Of a DNA stretch of 59,103 bases, positions 9,771-20,394 are shown one piece after another. Position 1 is the stretch's first letter. Every line of letters begins with the position of its first letter. The notes under the pieces were generated by a model, which was given only the letters and a program-made list of their open reading frames with translations, ran no database searches and was not told where the DNA came from. Source of the stretch: Pseudomonadota bacterium (GTDB lineage: Bacteria > Pseudomonadota > Gammaproteobacteria > Steroidobacterales > JBCBZW01); assembly GCA_039193195.1 (NCBI GenBank), contig JBCCWS010000036.1, forward strand, positions 1-59,103, given 5' to 3'. A program made the translations under genes and the position numbers.

Positions 9771-11132
9771 ATGCACCGGCAGATCGACTGCTTCAAGGCC
9801 TACGACATCCGCGGTCAGGTCCCCGGCGCGCTGGATGAGGACATCGCCTGGCGCATCGGTCGGGCGTTCGCGGCCCACCTGAGCCCTCAGTCTGTGGTGA
9901 TCGGTCGCGACATGCGCAGCTCCAGTGACGCCCTCTCGGACGCCCTCGCGCGCGGGCTCAACGAGGGCGGTGTGGCGGTTAGCGATATCGGCCTGTGCGG
10001 TACGGAGGAGATCTACTTCGCCTGCTTCAACGGTGGCTTCGACGGCGGCGTCATGGTCACCGCCAGCCACAACCCCCCAGACTACAACGGCATGAAGCTC
10101 GTGCGTGAGGGCGCCCGCCCACTCAGCCGAGACACGGGACTGGAGGATATCCGTCGCCTCGCAGAGGCCGGCGAGTTCCCAGCCGCCGCCAATACGCCAG
10201 GTACACGCAAGCCCTACGATTCCCGCGACGCCTACATCCAACACCTGCTCACCTACGTGAACCTCGAACGGCTGCCGCCCCTGAAGATCGTCGTCAACCC
10301 GGGCAACGGTACGGCAGGGGCTGTCCTCGACGCCCTCGAACCCCTGCTGCCGTTCGAGTTCATCAAGCTGCACTACGCGCCTGACGGGAGCTTTCCGAAT
10401 GGCGTGCCCAACCCACTACTGCCGGACAACCGAGCACCCACCACCGAGGCAATCCTCGACGCGGGCGCTGACCTCGGTCTCGCCTGGGACGGCGATTTCG
10501 ATCGCTGTTTTGCTTTCGACCACAAGGGCCGCTTCATCGAGGGGTACTACATCGTGGGCCTGCTGGCGAGCGCCTTCCTGGCCAAGGATTCCGGGGCCCG
10601 CATCGTGCACGATCCCCGACTTGTATGGAATACGGTGGATGTGGTGAACAGCGCCGGCGGCACGGCCGTGCAAACAAAGGCCGGTCACGCTTTCATCAAG
10701 GAACGTATGCGGAGCGAGGACGCGGTCTACGGCGGTGAAATGAGTGCCCACCATTACTTCCGCAACTTCGCCTACGCGGACAGCGGCATGATCCCGTGGC
10801 TGCTGATCGCTGAAATCATGGGGCACACGGGCCAACCCCTCGCCGCCTTGGTGGACGAACGGATCGCTAAATTCCCTGCTAGCGGCGAAATAAACCGCCG
10901 CGTCAGCGACGCCACCGCCGTCATCGCCGCCATCGGTGAGCGCTACCGCGATGCAGCCGTGAGCGAGGAATCCGTGGATGGGCTAAGCCTCGCCTTCGAC
11001 GACTGGCGCTTCAACCTGCGTGCCAGCAACACGGAGCCGCTGTTGCGGCTCAACGTGGAGAGCCGCGGGAATGAAGATCTGATGCGCGCGAAGACTGCCG
11101 AACTCTTAGCCGCCATCGACGGTCACGGCTAG
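9771..11132 (+). CDS. algC: Phosphomannomutase / phosphoglucomutase (AlgC type)
   Basis: A 453-residue alpha-D-phosphohexomutase that interconverts 6-phospho and 1-phospho mannose (and probably glucose). The phosphoserine loop [11 protein letters not shown] places the active serine at S99, the metal loop DGDFDR lies near residues 240-245, and a sugar-binding [10 protein letters not shown] loop and the C-terminal phosphate loop ([10 protein letters not shown]) follow. It supplies mannose-1-phosphate to the upstream ManC-type enzyme and glucose-1-phosphate for UDP-glucose. It faces the SLBB export gene convergently with only 21 bases between stops. The symbol could equally be manB; the dual-specificity AlgC type is my reading. 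Confidence 0.93.
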   Translation: MHRQIDCFKAYDIRGQVPGALDEDIAWRIGRAFAAHLSPQSVVIGRDMRSSSDALSDALARGLNEGGVAVSDIGLCGTEEIYFACFNGGFDGGVMVTASHNPPDYNGMKLVREGARPLSRDTGLEDIRRLAEAGEFPAAANTPGTRKPYDSRDAYIQHLLTYVNLERLPPLKIVVNPGNGTAGAVLDALEPLLPFEFIKLHYAPDGSFPNGVPNPLLPDNRAPTTEAILDAGADLGLAWDGDFDRCFAFDHKGRFIEGYYIVGLLASAFLAKDSGARIVHDPRLVWNTVDVVNSAGGTAVQTKAGHAFIKERMRSEDAVYGGEMSAHHYFRNFAYADSGMIPWLLIAEIMGHTGQPLAALVDERIAKFPASGEINRRVSDATAVIAAIGERYRDAAVSEESVDGLSLAFDDWRFNLRASNTEPLLRLNVESRGNEDLMRAKTAELLAAIDGHG

Positions 11133-11153
11133 CGGGAGGGTAAATCGGTGGTT

Positions 11154-13979
11154 CTAGAAGACGCCCACTGCCCGTGCGGTGGCTGCGGAAAGGCCGAGTT
11201 GGTAAAGCACGCTGGAGATCGTGCTCCAAAGGGCTAGCGGTCGCATGCGATCGGCATCCAGCGGCACCACGATAGTATCGCCGTAGGAGATCGGAATCTG
11301 GTCCCCCCGGAACCAGCGCGAGTTCTTCGAGGTGACCACTTCGCCATTCGCTCGCACCACGTAGATTCGCTTGCGATCGGCCTGTTTGGTGGTATTGCCG
11401 GCCTTGTCCAGATACTCCTCGAGCACCTTCTGCGGATCGTACAGATGCGAACCAGGGAACTGCACCTGGCCGATGACGGTCACCTCCTGAGACAGCTCGG
11501 GCACCATCAGCTGGTCCCCGTCGCGAAGCACGAGATCGGCGGGCGACCCATGCCCCTCGCTGACCAGGCGCTCTAGGTCGATCACCAGGCGCCCGACCGC
11601 AGGGGTCTCGCGAATTTGCTCAAGCAACTCCTGACCTAGTCGCAGAGCTTCCCCAGCGTTCCCACCACCTGCCGGTGACTGAGCACCTTGCACCGCAGCC
11701 ACTGCGAGATCCGACTCGAGGCGCCGGGCGAGTTGTTGCAAGCGTTCCTGCTCGCGCTGGCGTAGCCCGACCCGCGTGAACGTAGCGCCGGCGGCGAAGG
11801 CGTAGTCCGTGAGTCCACCGGCACGCTCGACGAGGTCGGCGAGAGTCTCTCCTCGTGCTACGGGGTAGGTACCTGGAAAGCGCACCTCACCGCTCAAGGT
11901 CACCTTATCGGCATTGGCGATCTCGGGCACCGTCTTGACTAGGAGATGGTCACGCGCCTGCAAAATCAGATCCGCCTGCTCATCGCCCGCCAGCACGCGA
12001 TCGAGATCGACCGAGAGAAACTGCGTATCCGCATCCTGTCCCGGCACGATGATTCGACGCGTCAACACCGCGGCGCTGGTGAATGCGTTCTCGCCGAGGC
12101 CGCCCGCAGCGCGCAGCAAATCGCTGATGCGCATTCCGGGAACGATGGGGTAGCGCCCTGAGACGCGGACCTCACCGACCACCACCGCCACCGCCAACGG
12201 TGTACCGAACTGGCCCTGATCGTCCAGTGCCTTGAGCAAGGGCCCGATCACCCCGGATCGATCGCGGTTGAGCTGGAATACGGTGACGTGATCGCCAGGC
12301 CGCAGCAACGGATTCTCAGCGCTCCTGGGCGCCACCAGCGCCTGGCGCAGATCGGCGGTGGCTACCGAGAGCTGCCCCATTTCGTCCAGGCGACGGATCA
12401 AGATGTAGTTGGTATCCGCGAACTCGCGCAGGTCAGCTGCCGATGTGATCAAATCTGTTAGGCGCATGCCGTCACGCCACTGGAACTCGCGCGGCTCGCG
12501 CACGTGCCCTTGCAAGGAAACCACGCCGCGCGCAAGGCTCTGGGCCGGTATCACCCGCAGCACATCGCCGTTGCGCACGGTCAGACGTCGATCCGAATCG
12601 CGGCTCAGGTCGATGTCGATCACCGTACGTCCGCCGCTGGGCAGTATGCGCTCCAGACGCGCGTTGCCGAGCTGCGCCTCAGCGCTCGCTCCGCCCGCGA
12701 GCGCCAGCAACTGCTCGACGGTGGTCTCGCCACGCAGCTCGTAGCGTGCCGGACGATTGATCGCCCCCTCCACTCCTGCCACGGGGCCAATCGGTGGCAC
12801 GAAGACCACGTCCCCGCTTCGCAGACGCTGGTTGTCCCGCGTATCGCCCCTGAGGAGCAGGTCGTAGAGGTCGAGCGTGGTGACCACGCGTCCATCGCGC
12901 TTGAGCTGCACGCGACGCAGGGAACCGTTGTCCTCTACGCCACCACTTAGGAGCAGTGCGTTGGCGATGGTCGTGAGGCTGTCGACGGTGATGACGCCGT
13001 GGCCTTTCACATCGCCAGTCACGAGTACCTGGATCGCCCGCAGGCGCTTGATGGTTACCGTGGTGTTGATGCCGATCATCTGCTCGGCGACCCGCGTGCG
13101 GATCTCATCACGCACATCGTCCAAGGGAAGCCCAGCCACGGTAACCGGCCCGATCTGCGGAAGCACGACTCGGCCCTCTCGATCGACGGTAAGCTCGAAG
13201 CTCTGGCTGTCCGCGCCGTAGAAGCTAACTAGCAACACATCGGAGGGCCCGACGACGTAGTTGCCCGGTACAGCCGTGGCAGCAGGGTCGAATAACAGCG
13301 TATCGGCCCGGGACAGGAAGTCGCTGCCGTAGAGCGCGAGCGCGTCCGTTCCCGTACGTTTCAACGGCAGAAGCTCAACGAAGACCACGAAGGCGTCTAA
13401 GCCCGGTTCAGCCTGGATCCGCATCGCCGCCTGCTTAGCCGTAAGTCCCGCCAACTCGATGTGGAACACGCGCTGCAGGTGGAGCACACCGTAGCGATCC
13501 AGCTCGTAGCGGCGCTGTCCGACGAGTTCCATCAGGAACCCCGGCAGCAAATCGACGTCCTCGTCCGTGTTGCCTGGGTCTATGGTTCGTGGGTCGACGG
13601 GCGCAAACCCGATCAGCAGCGTGGACTCCGGCTCGAGGGTATCTTCGGCAGCGGGCGTCAGCTCCTCTTGCGCTCGGGGCTCGCCAAGCAATGGGTTCGC
13701 TCCATCGAGGGCGTCGCTGGTGCTGCCAGCCTCCGACTCTAGGGCAACGCCCCCGGGGATGAGGGCGGCAAGATCCGCGGGCGATAAGCCTAGTGAGCGC
13801 ATCAACCGCTCGCGCTCGGCGGGCGGCAGCTGCATTAGCCGTTGCACCTGCGCCTGCGAGACCGACTGAGCCACACTTGCCCAAGGGAGCAGAATCGAGA
13901 GCAGCAAGGTGGAGCCCGCCAACAGCAAGGAGGTAGCGCGGCGACGTGAGTTCGCTGATCCGGGGGTTGGCTCGAGCAT
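11154..13979 (-). CDS. Polysaccharide export outer-membrane protein with about six SLBB domains
   Basis: A 941-residue protein of the OPX (Wza-like) class. A signal peptide (LLLAGSTLLLSILLPWASVAQS) is followed by a helical segment, then the poly-export domain beginning at GNYVVGPSDVLLVSFYG. Next come SLBB units recognisable by their GxVxxPGxY-like starts: VTGDVKGHGVITV, VEGAINRPARYEL, LQGHVREPREF, VVGEVRVSGRYPI, LSGEVRFPGTYPV and IGQVQFPGSHLY. Ordinary Wza has two to three SLBB domains and about 380 residues, so this is a long, stacked form like those of some marine gammaproteobacteria. It probably forms the periplasm-spanning outer-membrane exit for the polysaccharide whose precursors are made by the flanking genes. 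No tyrosine kinase or polymerase gene is in the window. Confidence 0.92.
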   Translation of the reverse strand: MLEPTPGSANSRRRATSLLLAGSTLLLSILLPWASVAQSVSQAQVQRLMQLPPAERERLMRSLGLSPADLAALIPGGVALESEAGSTSDALDGANPLLGEPRAQEELTPAAEDTLEPESTLLIGFAPVDPRTIDPGNTDEDVDLLPGFLMELVGQRRYELDRYGVLHLQRVFHIELAGLTAKQAAMRIQAEPGLDAFVVFVELLPLKRTGTDALALYGSDFLSRADTLLFDPAATAVPGNYVVGPSDVLLVSFYGADSQSFELTVDREGRVVLPQIGPVTVAGLPLDDVRDEIRTRVAEQMIGINTTVTIKRLRAIQVLVTGDVKGHGVITVDSLTTIANALLLSGGVEDNGSLRRVQLKRDGRVVTTLDLYDLLLRGDTRDNQRLRSGDVVFVPPIGPVAGVEGAINRPARYELRGETTVEQLLALAGGASAEAQLGNARLERILPSGGRTVIDIDLSRDSDRRLTVRNGDVLRVIPAQSLARGVVSLQGHVREPREFQWRDGMRLTDLITSAADLREFADTNYILIRRLDEMGQLSVATADLRQALVAPRSAENPLLRPGDHVTVFQLNRDRSGVIGPLLKALDDQGQFGTPLAVAVVVGEVRVSGRYPIVPGMRISDLLRAAGGLGENAFTSAAVLTRRIIVPGQDADTQFLSVDLDRVLAGDEQADLILQARDHLLVKTVPEIANADKVTLSGEVRFPGTYPVARGETLADLVERAGGLTDYAFAAGATFTRVGLRQREQERLQQLARRLESDLAVAAVQGAQSPAGGGNAGEALRLGQELLEQIRETPAVGRLVIDLERLVSEGHGSPADLVLRDGDQLMVPELSQEVTVIGQVQFPGSHLYDPQKVLEEYLDKAGNTTKQADRKRIYVVRANGEVVTSKNSRWFRGDQIPISYGDTIVVPLDADRMRPLALWSTISSVLYQLGLSAATARAVGVF

Positions 13980-14093
13980 TGCGCTAGTGTCGTTCCAAGG
14001 GCTCTAGAAACGTCGCGGCGAGGTCAACCTGTTCCTTGCGCCCCTAAGAGAGGGAACCGCATTACAGCGGGCACCTGCCGATAAACCCGGGGG

Positions 14094-14122
14094 ATATTAC
14101 GTAGCGATGCGCGGGGAAGCAA
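14094..14122 (-). promoter_or_regulatory. Candidate sigma-70 promoter for the SLBB export gene
   Basis: On the minus strand TTGCTT and TAATAT are separated by exactly 17 bases, 115 bases upstream of the export gene's ATG. The match to consensus is moderate (TTG of the -35; TA..AT of the -10). It is the best candidate in the 203-base gap between the epimerase and export genes. Confidence 0.35.
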
Positions 14123-14182
14123 CGACACCGCACGCGCAGGCTTGGGCGTAGTGGACAGTCTGCCGGCGCGTCCTGCCGCGTA

Positions 14183-15190
14183 TTAGACGCCGTAGTAGGC
14201 GCGATACCACTCGATAAAACGGGCGACGCCCACTTCAACGGGCGTGGACGGTCGGTAGCCCACATCTGCTGCAAGGTCCTCGATGTCCGCTGAGGTCGAC
14301 GGCACATCCCCCGGTTGCTTCGGCAGGAAGTTCTTCTGCGACTTACGCCCAATGCACTCCTCGATCACTTCGATGTAGCGCATCAACTCTACCGGCGAGT
14401 TGTTGCCGATGTTGTATAAGCGATAGGGCGCTGAGGACGTGCCAGGATCGGGCTCAGTCCCGCGCCACGCTTGATTCGGCGTCGCCACCCGGTCCATCAC
14501 CCGAATCACTCCCTCCACGATGTCGTCGATGTAGGTGAAGTCGCGGCGGTGGTGGCCATGATTGAACACATCGATAGGCTGGCCGGCGAAGATGTTGCGA
14601 GTGAAAAGGAACAGGGCCATGTCGGGCCGTCCCCAGGGGCCGTACACGGTAAAGAAGCGCAGGCCGGAGACGGGCAGACCGTACAGATGGGCGTAGGTAT
14701 GCGCCATCAGCTCGTTGGCCTTCTTTGTCGCCGCGTAGAGGGAGAGCGGGTGGTCCACGTTGTGATGGATCGAGAATGGCTGCGTCTCGTTGGCGCCGTA
14801 TACGGAGCTGGAAGATGCGTAGACCAGGTGCTCTACCCCGTTGTGACGACAGCCTTCCAGGATGTTGGTGGTACCCACCACGTTGCTGTCGATGTAGGCA
14901 TGGGGGTTTTCCAGTGAGTAGCGCACGCCTGCTTGCGCTGCTAGGTGGATAACGCGCTCGACGCCGGCGCTCGCGAACAGCTTGGCCATGCCGTCACGAT
15001 CTTCGAGCGCCAAGCGTTCAAAGCGGAAGTTGCCGTGCTCGGTCAATTGAGCGAGGCGTGCCTTTTTCAAGCTTGGGTCGTAGTAGTCGTTGACATTATC
15101 AACGCCTACCACCTCGTCCCCGCGCTCGAGCAAGCGCTTGCTCGTGTGGAACCCGATGAAGCCTGCAGCTCCGGTTACCATGATCTTCAT
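14183..15190 (-). CDS. UDP-glucuronate 4-epimerase (extended SDR)
   Basis: A 335-residue NAD-dependent sugar epimerase that should convert UDP-glucuronate into UDP-galacturonate. The Rossmann glycine motif GAAGFIG is at 7-13, the catalytic pair YxxxK is Y152/K156 in YAATKKANE, and [10 protein letters not shown] with the insert that follows is typical of the GalE/CapI/LpsL group acting on UDP-uronates. Its substrate would be the product of ugd at 6941. It lies 41 bases downstream of the TviB-type dehydrogenase gene in the same direction and upstream of the SLBB export gene, so the three may form one transcription unit with an internal promoter. Confidence 0.88.
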   Translation of the reverse strand: MKIMVTGAAGFIGFHTSKRLLERGDEVVGVDNVNDYYDPSLKKARLAQLTEHGNFRFERLALEDRDGMAKLFASAGVERVIHLAAQAGVRYSLENPHAYIDSNVVGTTNILEGCRHNGVEHLVYASSSSVYGANETQPFSIHHNVDHPLSLYAATKKANELMAHTYAHLYGLPVSGLRFFTVYGPWGRPDMALFLFTRNIFAGQPIDVFNHGHHRRDFTYIDDIVEGVIRVMDRVATPNQAWRGTEPDPGTSSAPYRLYNIGNNSPVELMRYIEVIEECIGRKSQKNFLPKQPGDVPSTSADIEDLAADVGYRPSTPVEVGVARFIEWYRAYYGV

Positions 15191-15231
15191 GCGCGTCCCT
15201 TCTCTCGTTCGGTTGTCACCTGGACGCGGGC

Positions 15232-16605
15232 TCAGAGCCGACCGTCCACCTGCTCGGCAGGCAAAGCGTATTTGATGTCGTAGAGCACGTGATTGGGCTT
15301 ACCAAGGGCACGGATCGCCTCGATGCCCATCTCCTGGAATTGCCGATGGGCGACCGCCACTACGATGGCGTCGTAGGCTTGAGATTCCAGCGCTTTAACT
15401 GGGGTCAGGCCATACTCGTGTTCGACCTCGGCCGCATCCACCCACGGGTCATGCACGTCCACCGTCGCCCCGTAAGACTCCAGCTCGCGCATCACATCCA
15501 CCACCCGCGTGTTGCGCACATCCGGGCAGTTCTCCTTGAAGGCGAGACCCATGATCAAGATACGCGAGCCGGTCACGTGCAGGCGCTTGCGCATCATCAG
15601 GCGAGTCAGCTCACCTGCAACGTACAGGCCCATGTTGTCATTGATCCGGCGCCCGGCGAGGATCATCTCGGGGTGGTAGCCGACTTCCTGACACTTATGC
15701 GTCAAGTAGTAGGGGTCGACGCCGATGCAGTGCCCGCCGACCAATCCAGGGCGGAAGGGGAGGAAGTTCCACTTAGTACCGGCCGCCTTGAGCACCTCCT
15801 CCGTATCGAGACCGAGGCGGTTGAAGATGAGCGCAAGCTCGTTGATCAGGGCAATGTTCACGTCTCGCTGGGTGTTCTCGATCACCTTCGCGGCCTCAGC
15901 CACGCGGATGCTGCTCGCCTGGTAGGTGCCCGCGTCGATGATCAACCCGTACAGCTGATCGACCAGGGAGGCCACCTCTTGCGTGGATCCAGCCGTGACC
16001 TTGACGATGTTGTTGATGCGGTGCTGGCGGTCCCCGGGATTAATGCGCTCTGGGCTGTAGCCTGCGTAGAAGTCGTGGTTGTAGCGCAGACCGGACATCT
16101 GCTCCAGCACCGGCACGCAGACCTCCTCGGTGGCCCCGGGATACACCGTGGACTCGTAGATCGCCACGTCGCCCCGGCTGAGCACCTTACCGATGGTCTG
16201 ACTGGCGAGGATCAGCGGCGTTAGGTCCGGCCGCTTGTTGCCGTCGATCGGGGTCGGTACGGTGGCGATGAAGACGTTGCACGCGCGCAGCGCCTCGAGG
16301 TCTGCGCTGTAGCTGAGATGCTCCGCCTCGGCCAGCTCGTCCGCGTCCACCTCGAGCGTACGGTCGTGCCCGCCGCGCAGCTCGTCGACCCGCTGGGCAT
16401 TGATATCGAAGCCGACCGTCGGCACCTGGCGTCCGAAGGCCACAGCGAGCGGCAGGCCCACGTAGCCCAGACCGATCACGGCGACCCGAAGATCCTTCAG
16501 TTGAGTTAGCGCGGCAGGTTCCTCAGCGCTAGCAGCTTCCACTTTCGACACCTCACGACGGTCGGGATGGTACAGGCGCCGGAATATACCGCACCCGAGC
16601 CGCAA
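15232..16605 (-). CDS. tviB: UDP-N-acetylhexosamine 6-dehydrogenase (TviB/WbpO-like)
   Basis: A 457-residue NAD-dependent nucleotide-sugar dehydrogenase. The Rossmann motif GLGYVGLP is near residue 45 and the catalytic cysteine is C293 in [11 protein letters not shown], the form found in the UDP-HexNAc dehydrogenases (TviB, WbpO, WbpA) rather than the GGSCFPKD of Ugd. It should make a UDP-N-acetylhexosaminuronate (GalNAcA or ManNAcA type; exact isomer not decidable). The first 20 residues are unusual, and a GTG at 16551 giving VSKVEAAS is a possible alternative start. It leads the minus-strand set with the epimerase and SLBB export genes. The gene symbol is by similarity to the Vi-antigen enzyme. 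Confidence 0.87.
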   Translation of the reverse strand: MRLGCGIFRRLYHPDRREVSKVEAASAEEPAALTQLKDLRVAVIGLGYVGLPLAVAFGRQVPTVGFDINAQRVDELRGGHDRTLEVDADELAEAEHLSYSADLEALRACNVFIATVPTPIDGNKRPDLTPLILASQTIGKVLSRGDVAIYESTVYPGATEEVCVPVLEQMSGLRYNHDFYAGYSPERINPGDRQHRINNIVKVTAGSTQEVASLVDQLYGLIIDAGTYQASSIRVAEAAKVIENTQRDVNIALINELALIFNRLGLDTEEVLKAAGTKWNFLPFRPGLVGGHCIGVDPYYLTHKCQEVGYHPEMILAGRRINDNMGLYVAGELTRLMMRKRLHVTGSRILIMGLAFKENCPDVRNTRVVDVMRELESYGATVDVHDPWVDAAEVEHEYGLTPVKALESQAYDAIVVAVAHRQFQEMGIEAIRALGKPNHVLYDIKYALPAEQVDGRL

Positions 16606-16648
16606 CGTCGGCGGCGATGCTCACAAAGGCCCGATTGGGCCATTTCGA

Positions 16649-16672
16649 CCCCCGATCACCGGCGATCGGGGG
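16649..16672. terminator. Hairpin downstream of nhaB
   Basis: Perfect 9-base stem (16649-16657 with 16664-16672) and a six-base loop, 17 bases past the nhaB stop and upstream of the tviB-type gene. There is no T-run on either side, so it is either a weak or Rho-assisted terminator or a simple stem. Confidence 0.35.
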
Positions 16673-16688
16673 CGAGGAGCGGTGGTGT

Positions 16689-18188
16689 CTAGCCCAAAAT
16701 CACGGCGATCAAGGCGACGATGGAGAGAACGATCGTGTACGGCAGGGCCAGCTGCACCATCTTCATGTAGGACAGGCGCAGGAGCGGAGCCAGGGCCGAG
16801 GTCAGCAGGAACAGGAAGGCCGCCTGCCCGTTCGGCGTGGCGACACTCGGAATGTTCGTACCGGTGTTGATCGCCACCGCCAAGGTCTCGTAGTGCTCGC
16901 GGCTGATCTCACCCGCCTTGAACGCCGCCTCTACCTCGGAGATGTACACGGTCGCCACGAAGACGTTGTCACTCACCATAGACAACACGCCGTTGGCGAT
17001 GAAGAACAGGGGCGCCTGACTGTCGATCGGCTGATGCAGCACCCACTCGATGACGGGCTCAAACAAGTGCTGATCGTGGATCACGCCGACGATGGCGAAG
17101 AACACCACCAACAGAGCCGTAAAGGGCAGTGCCTCCTCGAACGCGTGGCCGATGCGCGACTCCTGAATGACCCCTGTGAACGCCGTGGCTAGCACGATCA
17201 CGGTGAGTCCGATCAGGCCCACTTCCGCTAGGTGCAGGGCAAGCCCGATGACTAAGAACAACACGGTGGCGCCCTGCACCCAGAGCACGGCAACATCACT
17301 GGGCGTGCGCTTGCGAGTCTCTTCAGCATCGTACTCCTCCAACACGCGGCGCACATTGCTGGGCAAGGTGGCGCCGTATCCGGCGATGCGGAAATGCTCC
17401 ACCCCCCAGCAAACGAACATCCCAGCGATCAGTACGGGAATCGAGACATAAGCCACAGCCAGGTAGAACTCGATGAAGTTCCAATCGAGTTTCTTGGCGA
17501 TGAGCAGGTTTTGCGGCTCTCCCACCTGAGTCGCCACACCGCCAAGCGCCGTGCCCACCGCGGCGTGCATGACCAGCTGGCGAAGGAAGGCGCGAAACTG
17601 GTCGAGATCCGCGCGGTGGTTGTCACCCACATCGTGATCGGCCGTGTGGTCGTGGTCGTCGCTGTGGAAGTGCTTACCCGAGGCTACCTTGTGGTAGACC
17701 GCGTGGAAGCCTAGGGCAACGGTAATCACCACCGCGGTTACGGTAAGCGCATCGAGGAACGCCGAGAGTACGGCCGCCACCACCAAAAAGACCAGCGATA
17801 GGGGCTTCTTGCCCTTCAGGCCCAACACCAACTTCGTGAAGATGAACAGCAGCAGCTCACGCAAAAAGTAGATGCCCGCCACCATGAAGATTAGCAGCAG
17901 GATGACGGGAAAGTTGGTCACCGTCTCCTCGTAGACGGTGTGCGCAGACGTCATACCGATGACGACAGCTTCCACCGCCAGCAGCCCACCAGGCTGCAGC
18001 GGGTAGCAGCGCAGGGCCATCGCCAAGGTGAAGATGAACTCGCCGACCAGCAGCCAGCCGGCCAGACCGTGATTGATCTGGAAGACGATCGGATTGAGAA
18101 TCAGGAATCCAACGATCGCCTTCTTGTACCAACCCGGCGAATTGCCGAGGAAGTTATCCCAGAGTTCCGCCGTGATCGAGTTCGCCAT
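16689..18188 (-). CDS. nhaB: Na+/H+ antiporter NhaB
   Basis: A 499-residue inner-membrane protein with about ten to twelve hydrophobic segments, recognisable as NhaB from the opening [20 protein letters not shown] and the motifs [12 protein letters not shown] and [18 protein letters not shown]. It exports sodium in exchange for protons, suiting a marine or saline habitat. The frame is open to 18386, but the ATG at 18188 begins at the conserved N-terminus and is preceded by AGGAAAG. The start overlaps the end of dnaQ by 35 bases, so translation may be coupled. A histidine/aspartate-rich loop ([14 protein letters not shown]) lies between two membrane segments near residues 160-180. Confidence 0.93.
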   Translation of the reverse strand: MANSITAELWDNFLGNSPGWYKKAIVGFLILNPIVFQINHGLAGWLLVGEFIFTLAMALRCYPLQPGGLLAVEAVVIGMTSAHTVYEETVTNFPVILLLIFMVAGIYFLRELLLFIFTKLVLGLKGKKPLSLVFLVVAAVLSAFLDALTVTAVVITVALGFHAVYHKVASGKHFHSDDHDHTADHDVGDNHRADLDQFRAFLRQLVMHAAVGTALGGVATQVGEPQNLLIAKKLDWNFIEFYLAVAYVSIPVLIAGMFVCWGVEHFRIAGYGATLPSNVRRVLEEYDAEETRKRTPSDVAVLWVQGATVLFLVIGLALHLAEVGLIGLTVIVLATAFTGVIQESRIGHAFEEALPFTALLVVFFAIVGVIHDQHLFEPVIEWVLHQPIDSQAPLFFIANGVLSMVSDNVFVATVYISEVEAAFKAGEISREHYETLAVAINTGTNIPSVATPNGQAAFLFLLTSALAPLLRLSYMKMVQLALPYTIVLSIVALIAVILG

Positions 18189-18906
18189 CGAGCTTTCCTT
18201 CCAACCGTCGCCAAACACTGGCACTGCCGCATCTACTCTCCAGGCCGTCGAGTCGAAGCTCGTGCGCCTGACGTTCTTGCTCAGTCGCCCGGCGCACCAC
18301 GAGGGTGATCGCCGATCGATCGATTCGTCGTCGCGCACTCCCGGCGCTCGCTCCGCTGCCGTCATTGGCGTCGAGGGAAAGGGCAACCTGCCCGCCCGTC
18401 ATCGCGAGATAAACGTCGAGCAGGATCTGCGCGTCTAGCAGGGCACCGTGCAGTTCCCGTCGGGAATTATCGATGCCGTAGCGACCGCACAGAGCATCTA
18501 GGCTGGCGCGCTGGCCCGGGTGCAGCCGTCGCGCCAGCAGCAGCGTGTCTCGCACGGGACAAAGCTCGCGCAGGGGCGCGTGCCCTCCATCCAGGCGCGC
18601 AAACTCCGCGTCCAGAAATCCGATATCGAAGTCTGCGTTGTGAATGATCAGTTCAGCACCGCGGACGAACTCCAAAAACTCGCTCGCCACCTCAGCGAAG
18701 CGGGGCTTATCCGCGAGGAAGGCCGCATCGATGCCATGCACGTCGACGGCGGCCCGGTCGATCTCCCGATCCGGCCGTAAGTACCGGTGGAAGGTACGGC
18801 CACTGCGCCGACGGTCGACCAGCTCCACGCAGCCGATCTCGATGATCTGGTGCCCCTGCTCGGGCTCGAGACCGGTTGTCTCCGTGTCGAGGACGATCTG
18901 ACGCAA
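18154..18906 (-). CDS. dnaQ: DNA polymerase III epsilon subunit (3'-5' proofreading exonuclease)
   Basis: A 250-residue DEDDh exonuclease. Exo I is [10 protein letters not shown] (D7, E9), exo II is [11 protein letters not shown], and exo III is [14 protein letters not shown], which supplies the final His and Asp. It removes mispaired bases behind the polymerase alpha subunit. The C-terminal 60 residues are Arg/Gly-rich and lack an obvious clamp-binding motif beyond the family's alpha-binding tail. It sits downstream of rnhA in the same direction, and its 3' end overlaps the nhaB start. The 131 bases between rnhA and dnaQ hold the dnaQ leader with no clear promoter. Confidence 0.95.
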   Translation of the reverse strand: MRQIVLDTETTGLEPEQGHQIIEIGCVELVDRRRSGRTFHRYLRPDREIDRAAVDVHGIDAAFLADKPRFAEVASEFLEFVRGAELIIHNADFDIGFLDAEFARLDGGHAPLRELCPVRDTLLLARRLHPGQRASLDALCGRYGIDNSRRELHGALLDAQILLDVYLAMTGGQVALSLDANDGSGASAGSARRRIDRSAITLVVRRATEQERQAHELRLDGLESRCGSASVWRRLEGKLDGELDHGGTLG

Positions 18907-19037
18907 AGAACATACCTTTCCGGCAGCATCCCGCGCGCCGAGTATTCGTGGAGTTAAGACAAGTGGAGTGTAGCCCAGTCACCACACCCGAGCACGTGCG
19001 TTGGGTCGCGGATCGCTACGCCGCAGCTTAGTGGCCT

Positions 19038-19496
19038 TCAGGGCTGGCGAAGGGACCCGATCGCCTCACGCGCGAGCGTGTCAGCCCGCTCGTTGCCGGG
19101 CACCCCCGCGTGGCCCTTAACCCAGCGCCAGTCCACCTCGTGGGGGGCCATGGCGGCGTCGAGCAGTTGCCACAGATCCTGGTTCTTGACCGGTTTCTTC
19201 GCTGCCGTGAGCCAACCGCGTCGCTTCCAGTTCGCTATCCACTCCGTAATTCCCTGGCGCACGTAAGTGGAGTCCGTGTGCAGCACCACACGGCAGGGTC
19301 GCTTCAGCGCCTCCAGGGCGCGGATGGCGGCGAGCAGCTCCATGCGGTTGTTGGTCGTTTCTGGCTCCGCTCCGGAGAGCTCTCGTGTGGTGCCGTTGCG
19401 GGCGGTGAGCAGCGCACCCCATCCGCCAGGGCCGGGATTGCCGCTGCAGGCGCCATCGGTGTAGATCTCGACGTCTGCGTCGACGACTGCGTTCAA
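19038..19496 (-). CDS. rnhA: Ribonuclease HI
   Basis: A 152-residue type I RNase H that cuts the RNA strand of RNA-DNA hybrids and so removes Okazaki primers and R-loops. The four acidic active-site residues are in place: D14 in [16 protein letters not shown], the Glu in NNRMELLAA, the Asp in LHTDSTYV and the late Asp in [11 protein letters not shown]. The basic handle [19 protein letters not shown] is also present. Its ATG overlaps the stop of the upstream methyltransferase by four bases (ATGA), indicating coupled translation. The yafS-rnhA-dnaQ order is conserved in gammaproteobacteria. Confidence 0.97.
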   Translation of the reverse strand: MNAVVDADVEIYTDGACSGNPGPGGWGALLTARNGTTRELSGAEPETTNNRMELLAAIRALEALKRPCRVVLHTDSTYVRQGITEWIANWKRRGWLTAAKKPVKNQDLWQLLDAAMAPHEVDWRWVKGHAGVPGNERADTLAREAIGSLRQP

Positions 19497-20248
19497 CGGC
19501 GAGGCTCGCTCGGCGGCTTATCGAGTGCGGCAACGCCCTGACGCGGAATCGAGCTCACCAGCCCGCCAATGACGGCCTTCTTGGGGACCAGCACGGGCCG
19601 CACAGGGGTCATCGAGTAGACTCGCTTTCGCGCCGTCAGCAGGTAGCCACCCGCCAACATGCTCGGCCGCAGGGCGGGGCGCTGTCGTTCGAGGCGTCCC
19701 TCGCCACTCGGCACCACGTTGTGCACGGGCAAACGATAGCTGTGCCAAGCCACCCGTTCGATCTCGAACCCGAGCAGCTTGAGCCAGTCACTCAAGCGAT
19801 GCTCCGCCACCAGGCGCTGAGCTCCTGCAAGGAATCGGCGGCGGGTGAGAATGTGCCGCGCCCCCCACAGACTCAAGGGATTGAAGCCCAACACGACAAG
19901 GCGGCCCTCACCGACCAGCACCCGTTCCGCTTCACGCAGCACCTGATGGGGCGAATCGTGCAGCTCCAACGTGTGCGGCAACACGACGACGTCCACGCTG
20001 GTCGGCGCTAACGCCAGCTGCGCGGGATCACTGTGTAGGGCGACCGTGTCCTCCTCCTCGCGTGATGCGATTACGCTGGCGTACGCGGTTCGGGCCTGTT
20101 CGATCAACGCGCCAGAGGGGCCCCACTGCCCGAGCTGCACAAGCTGCAGGCCGAACATGCGCCCCAACACTTCCGCCGTCAGCGCACACTCCTGCTCCAG
20201 CATCGCTTGGCCGAGGGGGCTTTCGAGCCACTGTTGCGGGTTGCTCAC
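19493..20248 (-). CDS. yafS: YafS-like class I methyltransferase
   Basis: A 251-residue protein of the SAM methyltransferase fold. The glycine-rich motif I is degenerate ([11 protein letters not shown]), but the later strands are typical: [13 protein letters not shown] (motif IV region) and [19 protein letters not shown] (post-II/III region). Its position directly upstream of rnhA and dnaQ matches E. coli yafS. The start is taken as the GTG at 20248 because GGAGAG lies just upstream and the family begins with QWLESPLGQ; the frame is open further to 20356. Substrate unknown. It is divergent from fabI, with 146 bases between the starts. Confidence 0.8.
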   Translation of the reverse strand: MSNPQQWLESPLGQAMLEQECALTAEVLGRMFGLQLVQLGQWGPSGALIEQARTAYASVIASREEEDTVALHSDPAQLALAPTSVDVVVLPHTLELHDSPHQVLREAERVLVGEGRLVVLGFNPLSLWGARHILTRRRFLAGAQRLVAEHRLSDWLKLLGFEIERVAWHSYRLPVHNVVPSGEGRLERQRPALRPSMLAGGYLLTARKRVYSMTPVRPVLVPKKAVIGGLVSSIPRQGVAALDKPPSEPRR

Positions 20249-20394
20249 ATTCTCTCCTGCGGACCCCTCGGGATCCCGGTGACTTGATCGAGAGTACGAG
20301 CATAGCAAGTCGCGCGCAGGCGCGTAGGCTGGCGGCACCGGCATCGGGCACGCCATACTGCGCGCTTTCCCTTGCAGTACACCTGAGGAATCAC

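Noticed and set aside
15289-16224. A 311-codon frame antisense to the TviB-type gene
   Set aside because: It is the complement of a well-supported enzyme; the product is His/Val/Leu-rich, as usual for shadows in GC-rich DNA.
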